This document shows positions 50,994-60,080 of a DNA stretch of 64,000 bases, piece by piece. Position 1 is the stretch's first letter. The number at the start of each line of letters is the position of its first letter. The stretch lies in NCBI GenBank assembly GCA_003242885.1, contig QKMZ01000003.1, forward strand, positions 124,001 to 188,000, read 5' to 3'. Source of the stretch: Candidatus Melainabacteria bacterium (GTDB lineage Bacteria > Cyanobacteriota > Vampirovibrionia > Obscuribacterales > Obscuribacteraceae). The notes below the pieces were generated by a model. That model had not been told where the DNA came from. It did not search any database and worked only from the letters and a program-made list of their open reading frames with translations. Both the position numbers and the translations under genes were made by a program.

Positions 50994-51973
50994 AATTTGA
51001 TGCCTCCGTTTCCAGCAGCAACAAAAGCTGCAAGTAGGCTCATCGAGACAACATAGGCGACGAATTCGGGAACCTTCCGCCACTGTAATTTGACCGCCAG
51101 GCTTTCCAAAACTCCAACAAAAATAGCGATGCCGAATATGCCCACAACGCTGAGAATTCCTTGAGTCAATGTGTTAATGCGACAAACTGAAGCCAGGGCA
51201 TGGACAAAACATTGAGCTGACAAACCAAAAAATATGCTCATTCGCAGAGCATGGGCAAACTCAATTAAGGCGAGATTGCGTCCAGATGCCTCGAGTACCA
51301 TAGCCTCATGAACCATCGTCAACTCGAGGTGCGTAGTCGGATCATCTACAGGCATACGAGAAAGTTCTATTAAGCTCGCCAGCAAAATCGCGATTCCAAC
51401 CAACAGCCAAATGCCGGCCGCTCCGGCACCCGCTGCGGCTCCACCGCCAATCGTCTGCGGGTACGAAAAAATCATTCGCAGGTCACTGCTTCCGCAAAAC
51501 AAACCCAGAGCAACAAGACCAAGCATCAAGGCCGGCTCGACAAGAAGCCCGAGAGTTACTTCTCTACTGGCGCCGAAAGCGCCAAACGCAGAGCCTGAAT
51601 CCAGCGCGCCTAGAAGAGAGAACACACGCGCCAGAGCAAAGAGATAGATAATGAGGAAAAGATCCGCGCTGGGGCTCCAGGGCTTGTACGACAACCATGG
51701 AGTCAGCCAGGCTAGCAAAATGATTGTGGCTAACCCGGCGACAGAAGCAAGTCTGAACATTCCAGACATCGTAGAACTGACCGTTTCGCTCTTCCGGCAA
51801 AGTTTGATCAAATCGTAGAACGGTTGAAGAAGGGGCGGACCAATTCGACTTTGCAGGCGCGCCTTGGTTTTTCTGATCAGTGTCAGGCACACAGGTGGGA
51901 GTATTGCGATGCTTGAGACAAAGAGAATCCAATGAGAACAACTTCTAAGAACATCAGTGTTTATGTCATTCAT
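50990..51973 (-). CDS. hyfC: Membrane subunit HyfC-like (NuoH family)
   Basis: This 327-residue, eight-helix protein has the NuoH-type LIRKTKARLQSRIGPP and PFYDLIKL cytoplasmic loop and a later ELSRMPVDDPTTHLELTMVHE acidic loop. In complex I this subunit couples electron transfer at the peripheral arm to the membrane pump. It overlaps hyfB by four bases at its start and hyfE at its end. Confidence 0.92.
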   Translation of the reverse strand: MNDINTDVLRSCSHWILFVSSIAILPPVCLTLIRKTKARLQSRIGPPLLQPFYDLIKLCRKSETVSSTMSGMFRLASVAGLATIILLAWLTPWLSYKPWSPSADLFLIIYLFALARVFSLLGALDSGSAFGAFGASREVTLGLLVEPALMLGLVALGLFCGSSDLRMIFSYPQTIGGGAAAGAGAAGIWLLVGIAILLASLIELSRMPVDDPTTHLELTMVHEAMVLEASGRNLALIEFAHALRMSIFFGLSAQCFVHALASVCRINTLTQGILSVVGIFGIAIFVGVLESLAVKLQWRKVPEFVAYVVSMSLLAAFVAAGNGGIKL

Positions 51974-53940
51974 AGAACAGTCCCTAATGCCAAAAGGATT
52001 ATCAGTGTCGAGCAGACATATACAAGATAAAGATGAATGCTTCCTGCTTGCAGTTTTGCCAGCCCTCTGGCGAGATAACTAATCACCGCTAAACAAGGTA
52101 AATAAACACGTGATTCTAGTATCGAAACGATTTTCACCTCGACATTTATTTGTTCTGGGAAATGTCGACGGTCACGCCCGGATATCGTGGCTTTGGTTTC
52201 GTACTTTAGAAACGGGCGAAAAATGCGAGCCAACGGTTGAGCGAAAGAATCTGACGATGCCTGCGTTTTTGCAGTTAGTGGTCCAAAACCACAATCCCAA
52301 GTTTTGAAAGTTCGGACTTTGGAACTTTGCAAAAAGAGAAGGTAGATAACCAACGCCGTTGCAAACAATGTCGCAGCAAGCAATGGAATTGGCAGCGCGA
52401 AATCAATCGGCGCAGTGGTAATTGGTCGCGTCGAAGACGATGCGATCTTTGTAATTTGACTAACGAGGGAAGGTGCAAAAACGCCCATACCTGCACAACA
52501 TGCCGCCAGCAGAACCTGAGCGCAAAGCATGCCGGGACTAGCTTCCACAGCATGTTCTGCGGTATGGCTTCTGCTCATTCCAAGGAAGACGACACCCATG
52601 GCTTTGACAAAAACAGCAATAGCTAGCGCGCCCACTGCTGACAAAAGGCAAATCGCCGTGAGAAATAAACCGCGATCAAGGTAAGAGCCAAAAAGCAGGG
52701 TACTTTTGAACAAGCTTTGATAAAGGAGCCATTTGCTTGCGAAGCCATTCAAGGGCGGAATAGAACAGATTGAAAAGGCGCCGATGAAAAAACATGCCAT
52801 AGTCCAGGGCATTCGCTTCGCCAAACCGCCCAGCCGATGGAGATCGCGTGAGTGCGCCATCGCATCCACAGAGCCGGCAGCCAGGAATAAAAGTGATTTG
52901 ATTGCGCCATGATTGAGGCAATGAAAAATTGCCGCCACCATAGCAACGTCAGCGATTAGCGGCAAACTGGCAGCGCGGGCTTTTAGCGAGATAGCCAGAG
53001 AAAGAAGAATAAGACCGATATTCTCAATACTCGAATAGGCTAGAAGGCGTTTCAAATCGTTTTGAACAAGAGCGAACAAAACGCCCCAGAAAGACGAAAT
53101 CGCGCCCAAAACAAACATGAGATTGATAATTTCAGGGGATGACAAACCACCCTGAATCAGAATCCGAATCAGCCCATAGATAGGAATTTTGCTCATAAAG
53201 CCGCTCATCACGGCAGTCACCGTCGCTGGCGCCGACGGGTAAGCATAGGGCAACCAGATGTGGAACGGCCAAACGCCGGATTTGATACAAAATCCGAGCA
53301 ATATAAGAAGTGCCGGAAAAATTGCCTGATGCTGCGCGAAATTCCAGGAAGCGAAATTCCAACTTCCAGTCAAAGAGTGCATCCAGAGAAAGCCGCCGCA
53401 CAGCAAGCCGCTAGCCGTTCGAGAAGCGCCCAAATAAATCAAGGCAGATTTCTGCACTGATTGATGCGTGTGATCGCTTGCAACAAGCACCGCCGAGGAA
53501 AGCGACATAACTTCCCACATCACAATGAAAGTGATTGCGTCTGCGCTTAACACAACGCCGAACATCGAAAGCGCAAGCAGAAAAAATGCGATCCAATATT
53601 GCCCGCCCGAGATCTTTCCTTTTAGGTGCGAAAGGTAGCCCGGCGAGAATAGCCCAATGGCAAAAAGGATGGCGCTCAAAAGTAGCAGGAAAAATCTGCT
53701 CAGCCCATCCAGCAAAAATGTAAGGGGAAAGACACCGAGCATTAATGGCGCGCTCGTTTCATAGCCGACTATCTGACTGCCGCCTAAAAACGAAGCGGCA
53801 ATCGCGAAAGAAGCGATTGCACAAAGAAGATATGACATGGCTTTGTCGGAAACCTGGCTCTTGTGACTAAGAGCGAATGCAGCAACTGCTGCTGACACCA
53901 GTAGAAACAATGACTCCAGAAACACAACCTGCGAATTCAT
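51970..53940 (-). CDS. hyfB: Proton-translocating subunit HyfB-like
   Basis: This 656-residue protein of the NuoL/MrpA family has about 15 helices. FCIKSGVWPFHIWLPYAYPSAPAP holds the Lys/His channel motif, and the second Lys is in NDLKRLLAYSSIENIGLI. It is the first gene of the six-gene operon (hyfB-C-E-F-G-I), which is tightly coupled by ATGA overlaps. The divergent carbonic-anhydrase-like gene begins 128 bases away, so one intergenic region may control both directions. Confidence 0.92.
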   Translation of the reverse strand: MNSQVVFLESLFLLVSAAVAAFALSHKSQVSDKAMSYLLCAIASFAIAASFLGGSQIVGYETSAPLMLGVFPLTFLLDGLSRFFLLLLSAILFAIGLFSPGYLSHLKGKISGGQYWIAFFLLALSMFGVVLSADAITFIVMWEVMSLSSAVLVASDHTHQSVQKSALIYLGASRTASGLLCGGFLWMHSLTGSWNFASWNFAQHQAIFPALLILLGFCIKSGVWPFHIWLPYAYPSAPATVTAVMSGFMSKIPIYGLIRILIQGGLSSPEIINLMFVLGAISSFWGVLFALVQNDLKRLLAYSSIENIGLILLSLAISLKARAASLPLIADVAMVAAIFHCLNHGAIKSLLFLAAGSVDAMAHSRDLHRLGGLAKRMPWTMACFFIGAFSICSIPPLNGFASKWLLYQSLFKSTLLFGSYLDRGLFLTAICLLSAVGALAIAVFVKAMGVVFLGMSRSHTAEHAVEASPGMLCAQVLLAACCAGMGVFAPSLVSQITKIASSSTRPITTAPIDFALPIPLLAATLFATALVIYLLFLQSSKVRTFKTWDCGFGPLTAKTQASSDSFAQPLARIFRPFLKYETKATISGRDRRHFPEQINVEVKIVSILESRVYLPCLAVISYLARGLAKLQAGSIHLYLVYVCSTLIILLALGTVL

Positions 53941-54068
53941 TCAAAGACTGCCGCGAATGTCCTACCTGGTAACATTATGTATTAATCTACTTGCGTAATT
54001 GCGCAATTGCTCTAATAGTGTTACAATTCCAAACAACCGTATCCGTGCGCCATAGGTGTTCTGTCGAT

Positions 54069-54689
54069 ATGAAAACGTTAGCCGGCATTCTTGACGAAAC
54101 TTCGCTCCGCCTAATCGAAGCGACTTCTCGGTCGCAAATCAATAAAAGGCTTACCGGCGGCACTTCCACCGGCGTGGCGGTAATCTGCTGCTCCGAGATG
54201 TGCAACATCAATTCAGTATTTCCAGCAGATCCAAAATTACCTATCTTCACCTGGCAAAACCTCGGTGGTTGCGTTGACGACTGTGGGGGGCTCGAAGATC
54301 TTGTCGCCAGCAAACAGATCAGCGACATAATCGTATATGGTCACTACGGCTGCGAAATAATTGAAGTTGGTTTGCGTAGCGACCCATCGGCGAACGGGCC
54401 TTCGACAAACATATATAAGGAAGTGATTCGCAGAGTGTCGGGCACAAGGAATGCCATAAAAGAAAGATTTGGAGACAAATTCGACAAACACGTTTTTCAA
54501 CGCGCAGTTGAAGATTTTGTTCTCAGAGAACTTTCAGAACTTCTGAAACTGCCTAAAATTTCGAAAGCGGCGCAAGAAGGTACTCTCAAATTTCATGCAT
54601 GGATCAACCATGATGACACCATGGAAAACGCAACATACGATCCGCAGACTGAGAGCTTCTGGGTATTTCCGGACGACGAATGCCACTAA
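54069..54689 (+). CDS. Beta-carbonic-anhydrase-like protein, altered dyad
   Basis: This is a 206-residue protein. The zinc-ligand pattern of beta carbonic anhydrases is visible: a first Cys in VICCSEM, then TWQNLGGCVDD in place of GNAGG, then YGHYGC (His-x-x-Cys). The catalytic Asp-Arg pair of CxDxR is changed to Glu and Cys (CSEMC), so hydration activity may be weak or absent. It lies divergent from the Ehr-like operon and is followed after 33 bases by a second relative. The ATG at 54069 is preferred because the upstream in-frame residues are not related. Confidence 0.75.
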   Translation: MKTLAGILDETSLRLIEATSRSQINKRLTGGTSTGVAVICCSEMCNINSVFPADPKLPIFTWQNLGGCVDDCGGLEDLVASKQISDIIVYGHYGCEIIEVGLRSDPSANGPSTNIYKEVIRRVSGTRNAIKERFGDKFDKHVFQRAVEDFVLRELSELLKLPKISKAAQEGTLKFHAWINHDDTMENATYDPQTESFWVFPDDECH

Positions 54690-54722
54690 CGCTCATTTAC
54701 ATCACTCACTTTGGAAACGCAA

Positions 54723-55364
54723 ATGAATATTCCTCCTCCAGTACGATCAGACGACAAATACAAAGAGTCTTTGATTGAAGTTCGCTCGCGCGAGGAGATA
54801 CCAGAGGCATGGAGAGATACTCCAATTGAGTCATTCATAATGGCGCAAAACTTTGGATGGCCGATTGTATCTACTGGAAAAGTGGAACTGTTGATCGCTA
54901 CATGCATTGAGTTTCGCTACGCACTTCCCGTTCCACGGATGTACGCCTATGTTATTCGGCGCGCCAGTGGCAGAGTAATCGGCTCAGAATTCAGCGTCGG
55001 ATATACGCTGTCACAAGGAGTCAAATATTTGGTGATGATCGGACATAACGATTGCGGGATGTCCAAGGTTTACGAGAAGGCACCATCTGTAGTGCAAGCG
55101 TTTATCGACCAGGGATGGGATCCAGAGATTGCCGAAGAATATGTCTCAAAACAAGCTAGCCGTCATGCTATCAATGATGAGCTAGATGCTTTGCAGGCAG
55201 AGTACATCCGCCTTACGAATGTCTTCCGCAAATTGACCGTTGCTCCGCTTTTCGTCTGCTTACACGACAGCAAACTGTACATCCCAAAGTGGTATGCGGA
55301 AGAAGCGAAGAATTTGCCACAAGACTCAAAGGTACCAACCGAACTAATTAAAAATCTTCCCTAG
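54723..55364 (+). CDS. Beta-carbonic-anhydrase-like protein, second copy
   Basis: This is a 213-residue protein. It has LLIATCIEFRYALP, which matches CxDxR with Asp changed to Glu and the Arg kept, and MIGHNDCGM, the His-x-x-Cys zinc motif. The region between resembles the family only loosely, and the middle helix insert (QAFIDQGWDPEIAEEYV) is extra. It is less altered at the active site than its upstream neighbour and may be the active partner of a pair. The two probably form one transcript. Confidence 0.72.
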   Translation: MNIPPPVRSDDKYKESLIEVRSREEIPEAWRDTPIESFIMAQNFGWPIVSTGKVELLIATCIEFRYALPVPRMYAYVIRRASGRVIGSEFSVGYTLSQGVKYLVMIGHNDCGMSKVYEKAPSVVQAFIDQGWDPEIAEEYVSKQASRHAINDELDALQAEYIRLTNVFRKLTVAPLFVCLHDSKLYIPKWYAEEAKNLPQDSKVPTELIKNLP

Positions 55365-55573
55365 AGCAAAAGGACCGGCACAGTGACGCCAAAAAGCATT
55401 GCTTTCAACTTGGTTTCAGATGTGATTATTACAGGTGACCCAACAATTAGAGCCAGAGCGCAAAAGCGCAACCCTTGGCAGCCAGAGGACGGCAGGGCGA
55501 TTGGCCCGTTTACTTCGAACATGGGGCTAGAATAGTATTGATAACAACAAGCTCCAGATCCAGAAAACGACCC

Positions 55574-55891
55574 ATGCCAGATAAGCTCGTCAACTTCAAA
55601 GCAGAGTTTTTCAAAGCACTTGCAAATCCGCTGCGCATAAAAATCCTAGATGAACTCAGAACCGAGGAATTGACGGTCTCTGAGATTCGCGACCGATTGG
55701 ATGTAGAACTGCCTAATATCTCGCAGCAGCTGGCTGTGCTTCGCTCTAAGAATTTGGTGGTATCGAGAAAGCAGGGCAACAACATTTACTATTCCTGCAG
55801 CGATCCAACTGTCTTTCGTTTGCTGGACGTCGCAAAAGAAATATTCAACAATCATTTGATCGATCTGCAGAAGACCTTGAACGAACTGTAG
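55574..55891 (+). CDS. ArsR-type winged-helix regulator
   Basis: This 105-residue regulator has the ArsR pattern: FFKALANPLRIKILDEL, TVSEIRDRLDVELPNISQQLAVLRSKNLV and the GNNIYYSCSDP wing. The cysteine or histidine metal-binding motifs of metal sensors are not seen, so the signal is unknown. The ATG at 55574 is preferred to an extension from 55475 that does not resemble the family. Located after the carbonic-anhydrase-like pair, it may control them or the Ehr-like operon; this is inference. Confidence 0.88.
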   Translation: MPDKLVNFKAEFFKALANPLRIKILDELRTEELTVSEIRDRLDVELPNISQQLAVLRSKNLVVSRKQGNNIYYSCSDPTVFRLLDVAKEIFNNHLIDLQKTLNEL

Positions 55892-55900
55892 AGTGTTGCG

Positions 55901-57031
55901 CTATTTGAGCTGTTCTCTAAAGCGCGTTGAACTCATCCATAGCAGCGCAACAGCAAAGATCGCCAACGCTAAAACATCACGCCATATAGATTCGAAGCCT
56001 GCACCTTTTAGCAGGATTGCGCGTACACAACTACAGTAATATCTCAACGGATCCAGCAGCGAAAGCCATTGGAAAAATGGTGGCATGCTCTCCAAGGGTG
56101 AGATTGCACCGGAAAGTTGAATGACCGGAAGGTTGACGAAAAATGAAGTTAGAAGCGTCTGGCGCTGATTCTCACTAACAGCTGCAAGGAAAATCCCAAT
56201 TGAGATTCCAACAATTATGTAAAGCAGTGAGACTGCGAAGAAAACAAACAGATTGCCACGGAAGGGAACATGAAAAAGGAATGTGCTCAGGGTCAGGCTG
56301 ACAGAAACATTGATGAGAAGTAAAACAGCAAGAGGGATAATCTTTGCCGTCAGGATTTGAAATGAGCTGACCGGTGTCATCAGCAACTGTTCAAGCGTTC
56401 CTGAGTCCTTTTCACGGACGACTGCTGCACTGGAAACAAGAGTGCTCACCAGATTTAAAACCAAAGCGATAACACCTGGCACGAAAAACCAGTTGCTCAC
56501 GAGTCCCTGATTGTAGACAAAACTCACTTGCGGCGCGGCTCGTTGGTTGGGAAATTGCGATCCGGTTCGAATCAAGCGATCGTAAGTCATCACAATCTGC
56601 CCTATGTATGCCATAGCAATACCGGCAGTGTTCGCATCGACACCGTCGAGCAAGACTTGAATATTAGTAACTTTATTAGACTTGTAATTGCGCTCCAGTT
56701 CCGGCGGAATGACCACACCAACATCTAACTTGCCGCCGCGCACCTTTGCCCCTAAAGTCTTCTCGTCTCCGCCTGAGTCAAGAACATCGAACACACCATT
56801 CTCAACTAATGCAGAGATAAATCCTCGACTGATCAGCGACGAAGAATGGTCGACGATGCCCATTCTCAAATGGTTGACGTCCGGGCTAAGCGCGTATCCA
56901 TAGATGCATAGCTGAATAAGCGGCATCATGAAAAGTATGAAAATAAGCTGTTTGTCGCGCATGATTTGACGCATTTCTTTGCGCGCAAGAGCACCCAGCC
57001 GTGTAGTTTTAACTAGAGGTCCAATAGGCAT
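55901..57031 (-). CDS. ybhR: ABC-2 type permease, YbhR-like
   Basis: This 376-residue permease has an N-terminal helix, a large extracytoplasmic domain (about 45-180) and five C-terminal helices including FFVPGVIALVLNLVSTLVSSAAVVREK. The VREKDSGTLEQLL motif typifies ABC-2 permeases of the drug/lipid export class. It is the last gene of the ybhG-F-S-R-like operon, two bases after ybhS. Confidence 0.9.
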   Translation of the reverse strand: MPIGPLVKTTRLGALARKEMRQIMRDKQLIFILFMMPLIQLCIYGYALSPDVNHLRMGIVDHSSSLISRGFISALVENGVFDVLDSGGDEKTLGAKVRGGKLDVGVVIPPELERNYKSNKVTNIQVLLDGVDANTAGIAMAYIGQIVMTYDRLIRTGSQFPNQRAAPQVSFVYNQGLVSNWFFVPGVIALVLNLVSTLVSSAAVVREKDSGTLEQLLMTPVSSFQILTAKIIPLAVLLLINVSVSLTLSTFLFHVPFRGNLFVFFAVSLLYIIVGISIGIFLAAVSENQRQTLLTSFFVNLPVIQLSGAISPLESMPPFFQWLSLLDPLRYYCSCVRAILLKGAGFESIWRDVLALAIFAVALLWMSSTRFREQLK

Positions 57032-57033
57032 GA

Positions 57034-58143
57034 TTATGCGTCCATCTGCATCTTACGCAAAACTCTGCTGGCAATCAGGTAGAAGGCAACCGCGCAGAGC
57101 GTTAGGTAAATAGGAATCTGAATTTGGCTAAGAGCATCACTGCCGCGGACAAAGGCGTTTCTCGAAGCCTCGACGAAGTAGCGCGCCGGCACCACATACG
57201 ATATGAGTGACAGCGGCCAGGTGATATTTCTCACAGGGTAGATAAACCCAGACAACAAAAGCGCAGTGGTAAAACCTGCAGTTGCCACCATCTGTACTGC
57301 GGCACTCTGGGTCTGCGCGCGAGCCCCCATCAAAAGTCCAAACAAAACTGAGCTGAAAATGAACACCGAAAGTGACACCAGGTAGACCGGTACATTTCCA
57401 ACCAGGCGAATTCCGAAAAGTGTAATAGCCAATACCAGCATCATTGCCGCTTGAATCATACCCACCAACCAATAGGCAAGCGCTTTGCCTGCGACAAGCT
57501 GGAAAGACGTAATCGAAGAAGTATAGAGCTGCATCATCGTGCCATACTCTCGCTCACGTGCCATCGCCAACGCTGCCAGCAGACAGGGGAAAATCCAAAG
57601 GTTGATCGCCACCGCCCCCGGGGCGACATAGAGAGCCTCTTTTCTGCCAGGATTAAACCATAAGCGAACATCAGTCTTGAGCAGTGACTTATCATTCGGC
57701 GGATTTAGTTTGTGCGAGCGGACAAAATATTGCGTGGTGGCAAGAATGCTATTTTTCACAACACGTGCGTTATTTACGTCCGTTCCATCCACTAGTACTT
57801 GAATATCAGCAGCGATATTCTGTCGAATCCTGCGAGAAAACTCAGGCGGAATCACGATCGCAGCCTTTGCGTTACCAAGGTCAAGCTGTCTCATCGCATC
57901 ACCAGACACCCAGCGAACAAGCTTTAACTGTCCATTGTTGAACAGAGCATCGAGATAATCGCGGCTGAGCGCACTGTTATCGAAGTTTTTCACCGCCACC
58001 GGAATATCTTTGGCTTCTAGCCTCGTAGCATATCCGTACAATAAAAGGGCTACGAGCGGCAAGAAGAAAGCCAACGCAAGAGTGAGACGATCGCGGCGGA
58101 ATTGCGCAAGTTCTTTCATGCACTGAGCCAGAATTCTTTTCAT
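57034..58143 (-). CDS. ybhS: ABC-2 type permease, YbhS-like
   Basis: This 369-residue permease is paralogous to its neighbour, with the same one-plus-five helix plan, a LLYGYATRLEAKDIPVAV segment after the first helix and the REREYGTMMQLYTS motif. It pairs with YbhR to form the membrane channel. It overlaps the ATPase gene by four bases (ATGA). Confidence 0.9.
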   Translation of the reverse strand: MKRILAQCMKELAQFRRDRLTLALAFFLPLVALLLYGYATRLEAKDIPVAVKNFDNSALSRDYLDALFNNGQLKLVRWVSGDAMRQLDLGNAKAAIVIPPEFSRRIRQNIAADIQVLVDGTDVNNARVVKNSILATTQYFVRSHKLNPPNDKSLLKTDVRLWFNPGRKEALYVAPGAVAINLWIFPCLLAALAMAREREYGTMMQLYTSSITSFQLVAGKALAYWLVGMIQAAMMLVLAITLFGIRLVGNVPVYLVSLSVFIFSSVLFGLLMGARAQTQSAAVQMVATAGFTTALLLSGFIYPVRNITWPLSLISYVVPARYFVEASRNAFVRGSDALSQIQIPIYLTLCAVAFYLIASRVLRKMQMDA

Positions 58144-60074
58144 GCGGCACTCACCTTAGCTCCATTACCTCTCGAGGCGCGTTTTACGATTGAGATGAAG
58201 GAATCTTCCAGGCTAAACGGCAAAGGTCGAGCTTCGACTACTTCTATACCAGCACCTTTTGCAACATTGATGATCTTCGACAGCTCTGTGTCCGGGTCAT
58301 CGACAACAATGTGGAGGGAATCAGCAAAAACAGTGACTCGCCAAGATTCGAGGGTCGTGCGTAAGAGTTCGTAGGCCGCTTGTTGATTCGAAAACCGCAT
58401 CTCCAACAACTGCCCGGGCTGACTTTCTTTGATACCACTGGGCGAGCCTTCTGCCACCAATTCACCGGCGACCATGAAGCCAAGTTGGCTGCAATGTTCG
58501 GCTTCTTCTAGAAAGTGAGTGGTCACAAGCACCGCAGTGCCATCACTCGCAAACTCACGAATCATGCGCCACATTTCACGGCGCGCTAAAGGGTCAACAC
58601 CAGACGTTGGTTCGTCAAGGAATAGCACTTCAGGTTGGTGCATAACTGCAGCACCGAATGAAAGACGCTGTTTCCATCCACCTGGAAGCCGTCCGGTCAG
58701 CATTCTTTCCTGCCCTTTCAAGCCGGAATTCGCAAGAACCCAATTTATTCTTTCGTTCTTAAGCCTGTCCTTTACCTGATACACACCACAATAAAACTCA
58801 AGATTCTCTAAAATCGTCAGGTCATCGTACAAAGTAAATTTCTGACTCATGTAGCCGAGTCGCTCTCTAAGAGCGGGGCTGCGAAGATTGCTCTTGGCTC
58901 CGCAAAGCACCATGTCGCCTTGAGTTGGTTTGATCAAACCGCAAAGCATCTTGATGGTCGTTGTTTTACCGGCGCCATTCGCACCAAGCAAACCATAAAT
59001 TTCGCCGTACTTCACCGACAAGCTGACATTGTTTACTGCTTTGAAGTCACCAAATATCTTGAAAATATTTCTTGCTGCAATTGCTTCTTCATCTGCCGCC
59101 TTTGCCGGCTTTTCTACCAGGGGATAACGTGTTTCGGTATCCACATGAACTTTGCCCTTCAAGCGATTAACAAAGACATTTTCCAGCGTCGGTTCCTGAA
59201 CTTCAATGCTTATGTCGCCTGAATGCACTGCTGCTCCGGCAGTTTTTATTAAAGCCTCAGCTTCTTCAACCTGGGCGGTGAGAACATCAAGCCTGTCACC
59301 AAATGCTTGAATGTCCTTGATTTTTTCACTAGCAGAAGGTAATGCCCACAGATTCCTTTCCAGCTTTTCCAATCTGCCACCACGCACTTCAAGGCGTTTC
59401 ATATGCAAGCCAGCCTTGAGTTCGGGCACAGAGCCCATTTCCTGGATCTCGCCTTCGTGCATGAGGATGAGCCGATTGCATCGCTCGGCTTCATCAAGAT
59501 ATGGCGTAGCTACGGCAACAGACACTCCATCACCGACGACGGTGGCAAGTAAATCCCAGAATTCACGACGCGAAACTGGGTCGACACCAGTTGTCGGCTC
59601 ATCGAGAAGAAGAATTTTCGGACTGGCCATCAGTGCACAGCAGAGCGCCAATTTCTGCTTCATACCACCTGAAAGCTTGCCGGCTAGCCTATCCCTAAAG
59701 CGCAAGAGATCCATGGCACGAAGATATTTGGTAGAACGTTGTTCAAACTCAGCGGGCTGAACTTCGCGAATGCCAGCCACATATTTCAGATTCTCATCGA
59801 TGCTTAAATCCTGATACAAAGAAAATTGCTGTGTCAGATAGCCAATCTCAAGCCGGACATCACGCGGCTTTCGACCAAGTGCCAGCACTTCTCCAGAGGT
59901 TGCATTCATAATGCCGCCCAATATGTGAAACGTTGTTGTTTTGCCGGCACCATCGGGTCCGATCAATCCGAACAATTCTCCAGGATTTATGGAGAAATTG
60001 AGATCACGAACGGCTCGCGTTTGCCCGTAGTTTTTTACTAAATTTTTGACAGTAACCAGCGGCTCTGCATTCAC
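58140..60074 (-). CDS. ybhF: Double ABC ATPase, YbhF-like
   Basis: This 644-residue protein has two nucleotide-binding domains. Domain 1 has Walker A GPDGAGKTTT, signature LSGGMKQKL and Walker B ILLLDEPTTGVDP. Domain 2 has GANGAGKTTT, signature LPGGWKQRL (Pro in place of Ser, usual for this family) and VLFLDEPTSGVDP. A linker of about 80 residues joins them. It powers export by the YbhS/YbhR permeases and lies six bases after ybhG. Confidence 0.93.
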   Translation of the reverse strand: MNAEPLVTVKNLVKNYGQTRAVRDLNFSINPGELFGLIGPDGAGKTTTFHILGGIMNATSGEVLALGRKPRDVRLEIGYLTQQFSLYQDLSIDENLKYVAGIREVQPAEFEQRSTKYLRAMDLLRFRDRLAGKLSGGMKQKLALCCALMASPKILLLDEPTTGVDPVSRREFWDLLATVVGDGVSVAVATPYLDEAERCNRLILMHEGEIQEMGSVPELKAGLHMKRLEVRGGRLEKLERNLWALPSASEKIKDIQAFGDRLDVLTAQVEEAEALIKTAGAAVHSGDISIEVQEPTLENVFVNRLKGKVHVDTETRYPLVEKPAKAADEEAIAARNIFKIFGDFKAVNNVSLSVKYGEIYGLLGANGAGKTTTIKMLCGLIKPTQGDMVLCGAKSNLRSPALRERLGYMSQKFTLYDDLTILENLEFYCGVYQVKDRLKNERINWVLANSGLKGQERMLTGRLPGGWKQRLSFGAAVMHQPEVLFLDEPTSGVDPLARREMWRMIREFASDGTAVLVTTHFLEEAEHCSQLGFMVAGELVAEGSPSGIKESQPGQLLEMRFSNQQAAYELLRTTLESWRVTVFADSLHIVVDDPDTELSKIINVAKGAGIEVVEARPLPFSLEDSFISIVKRASRGNGAKVSAA

Positions 60075-60080
60075 GGTTGT

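Noticed and set aside
46653-53940. An active group 4 hydrogenase or formate hydrogenlyase.
   Set aside because: The large subunit lacks both NiFe cysteine pairs and no formate dehydrogenase gene is present.
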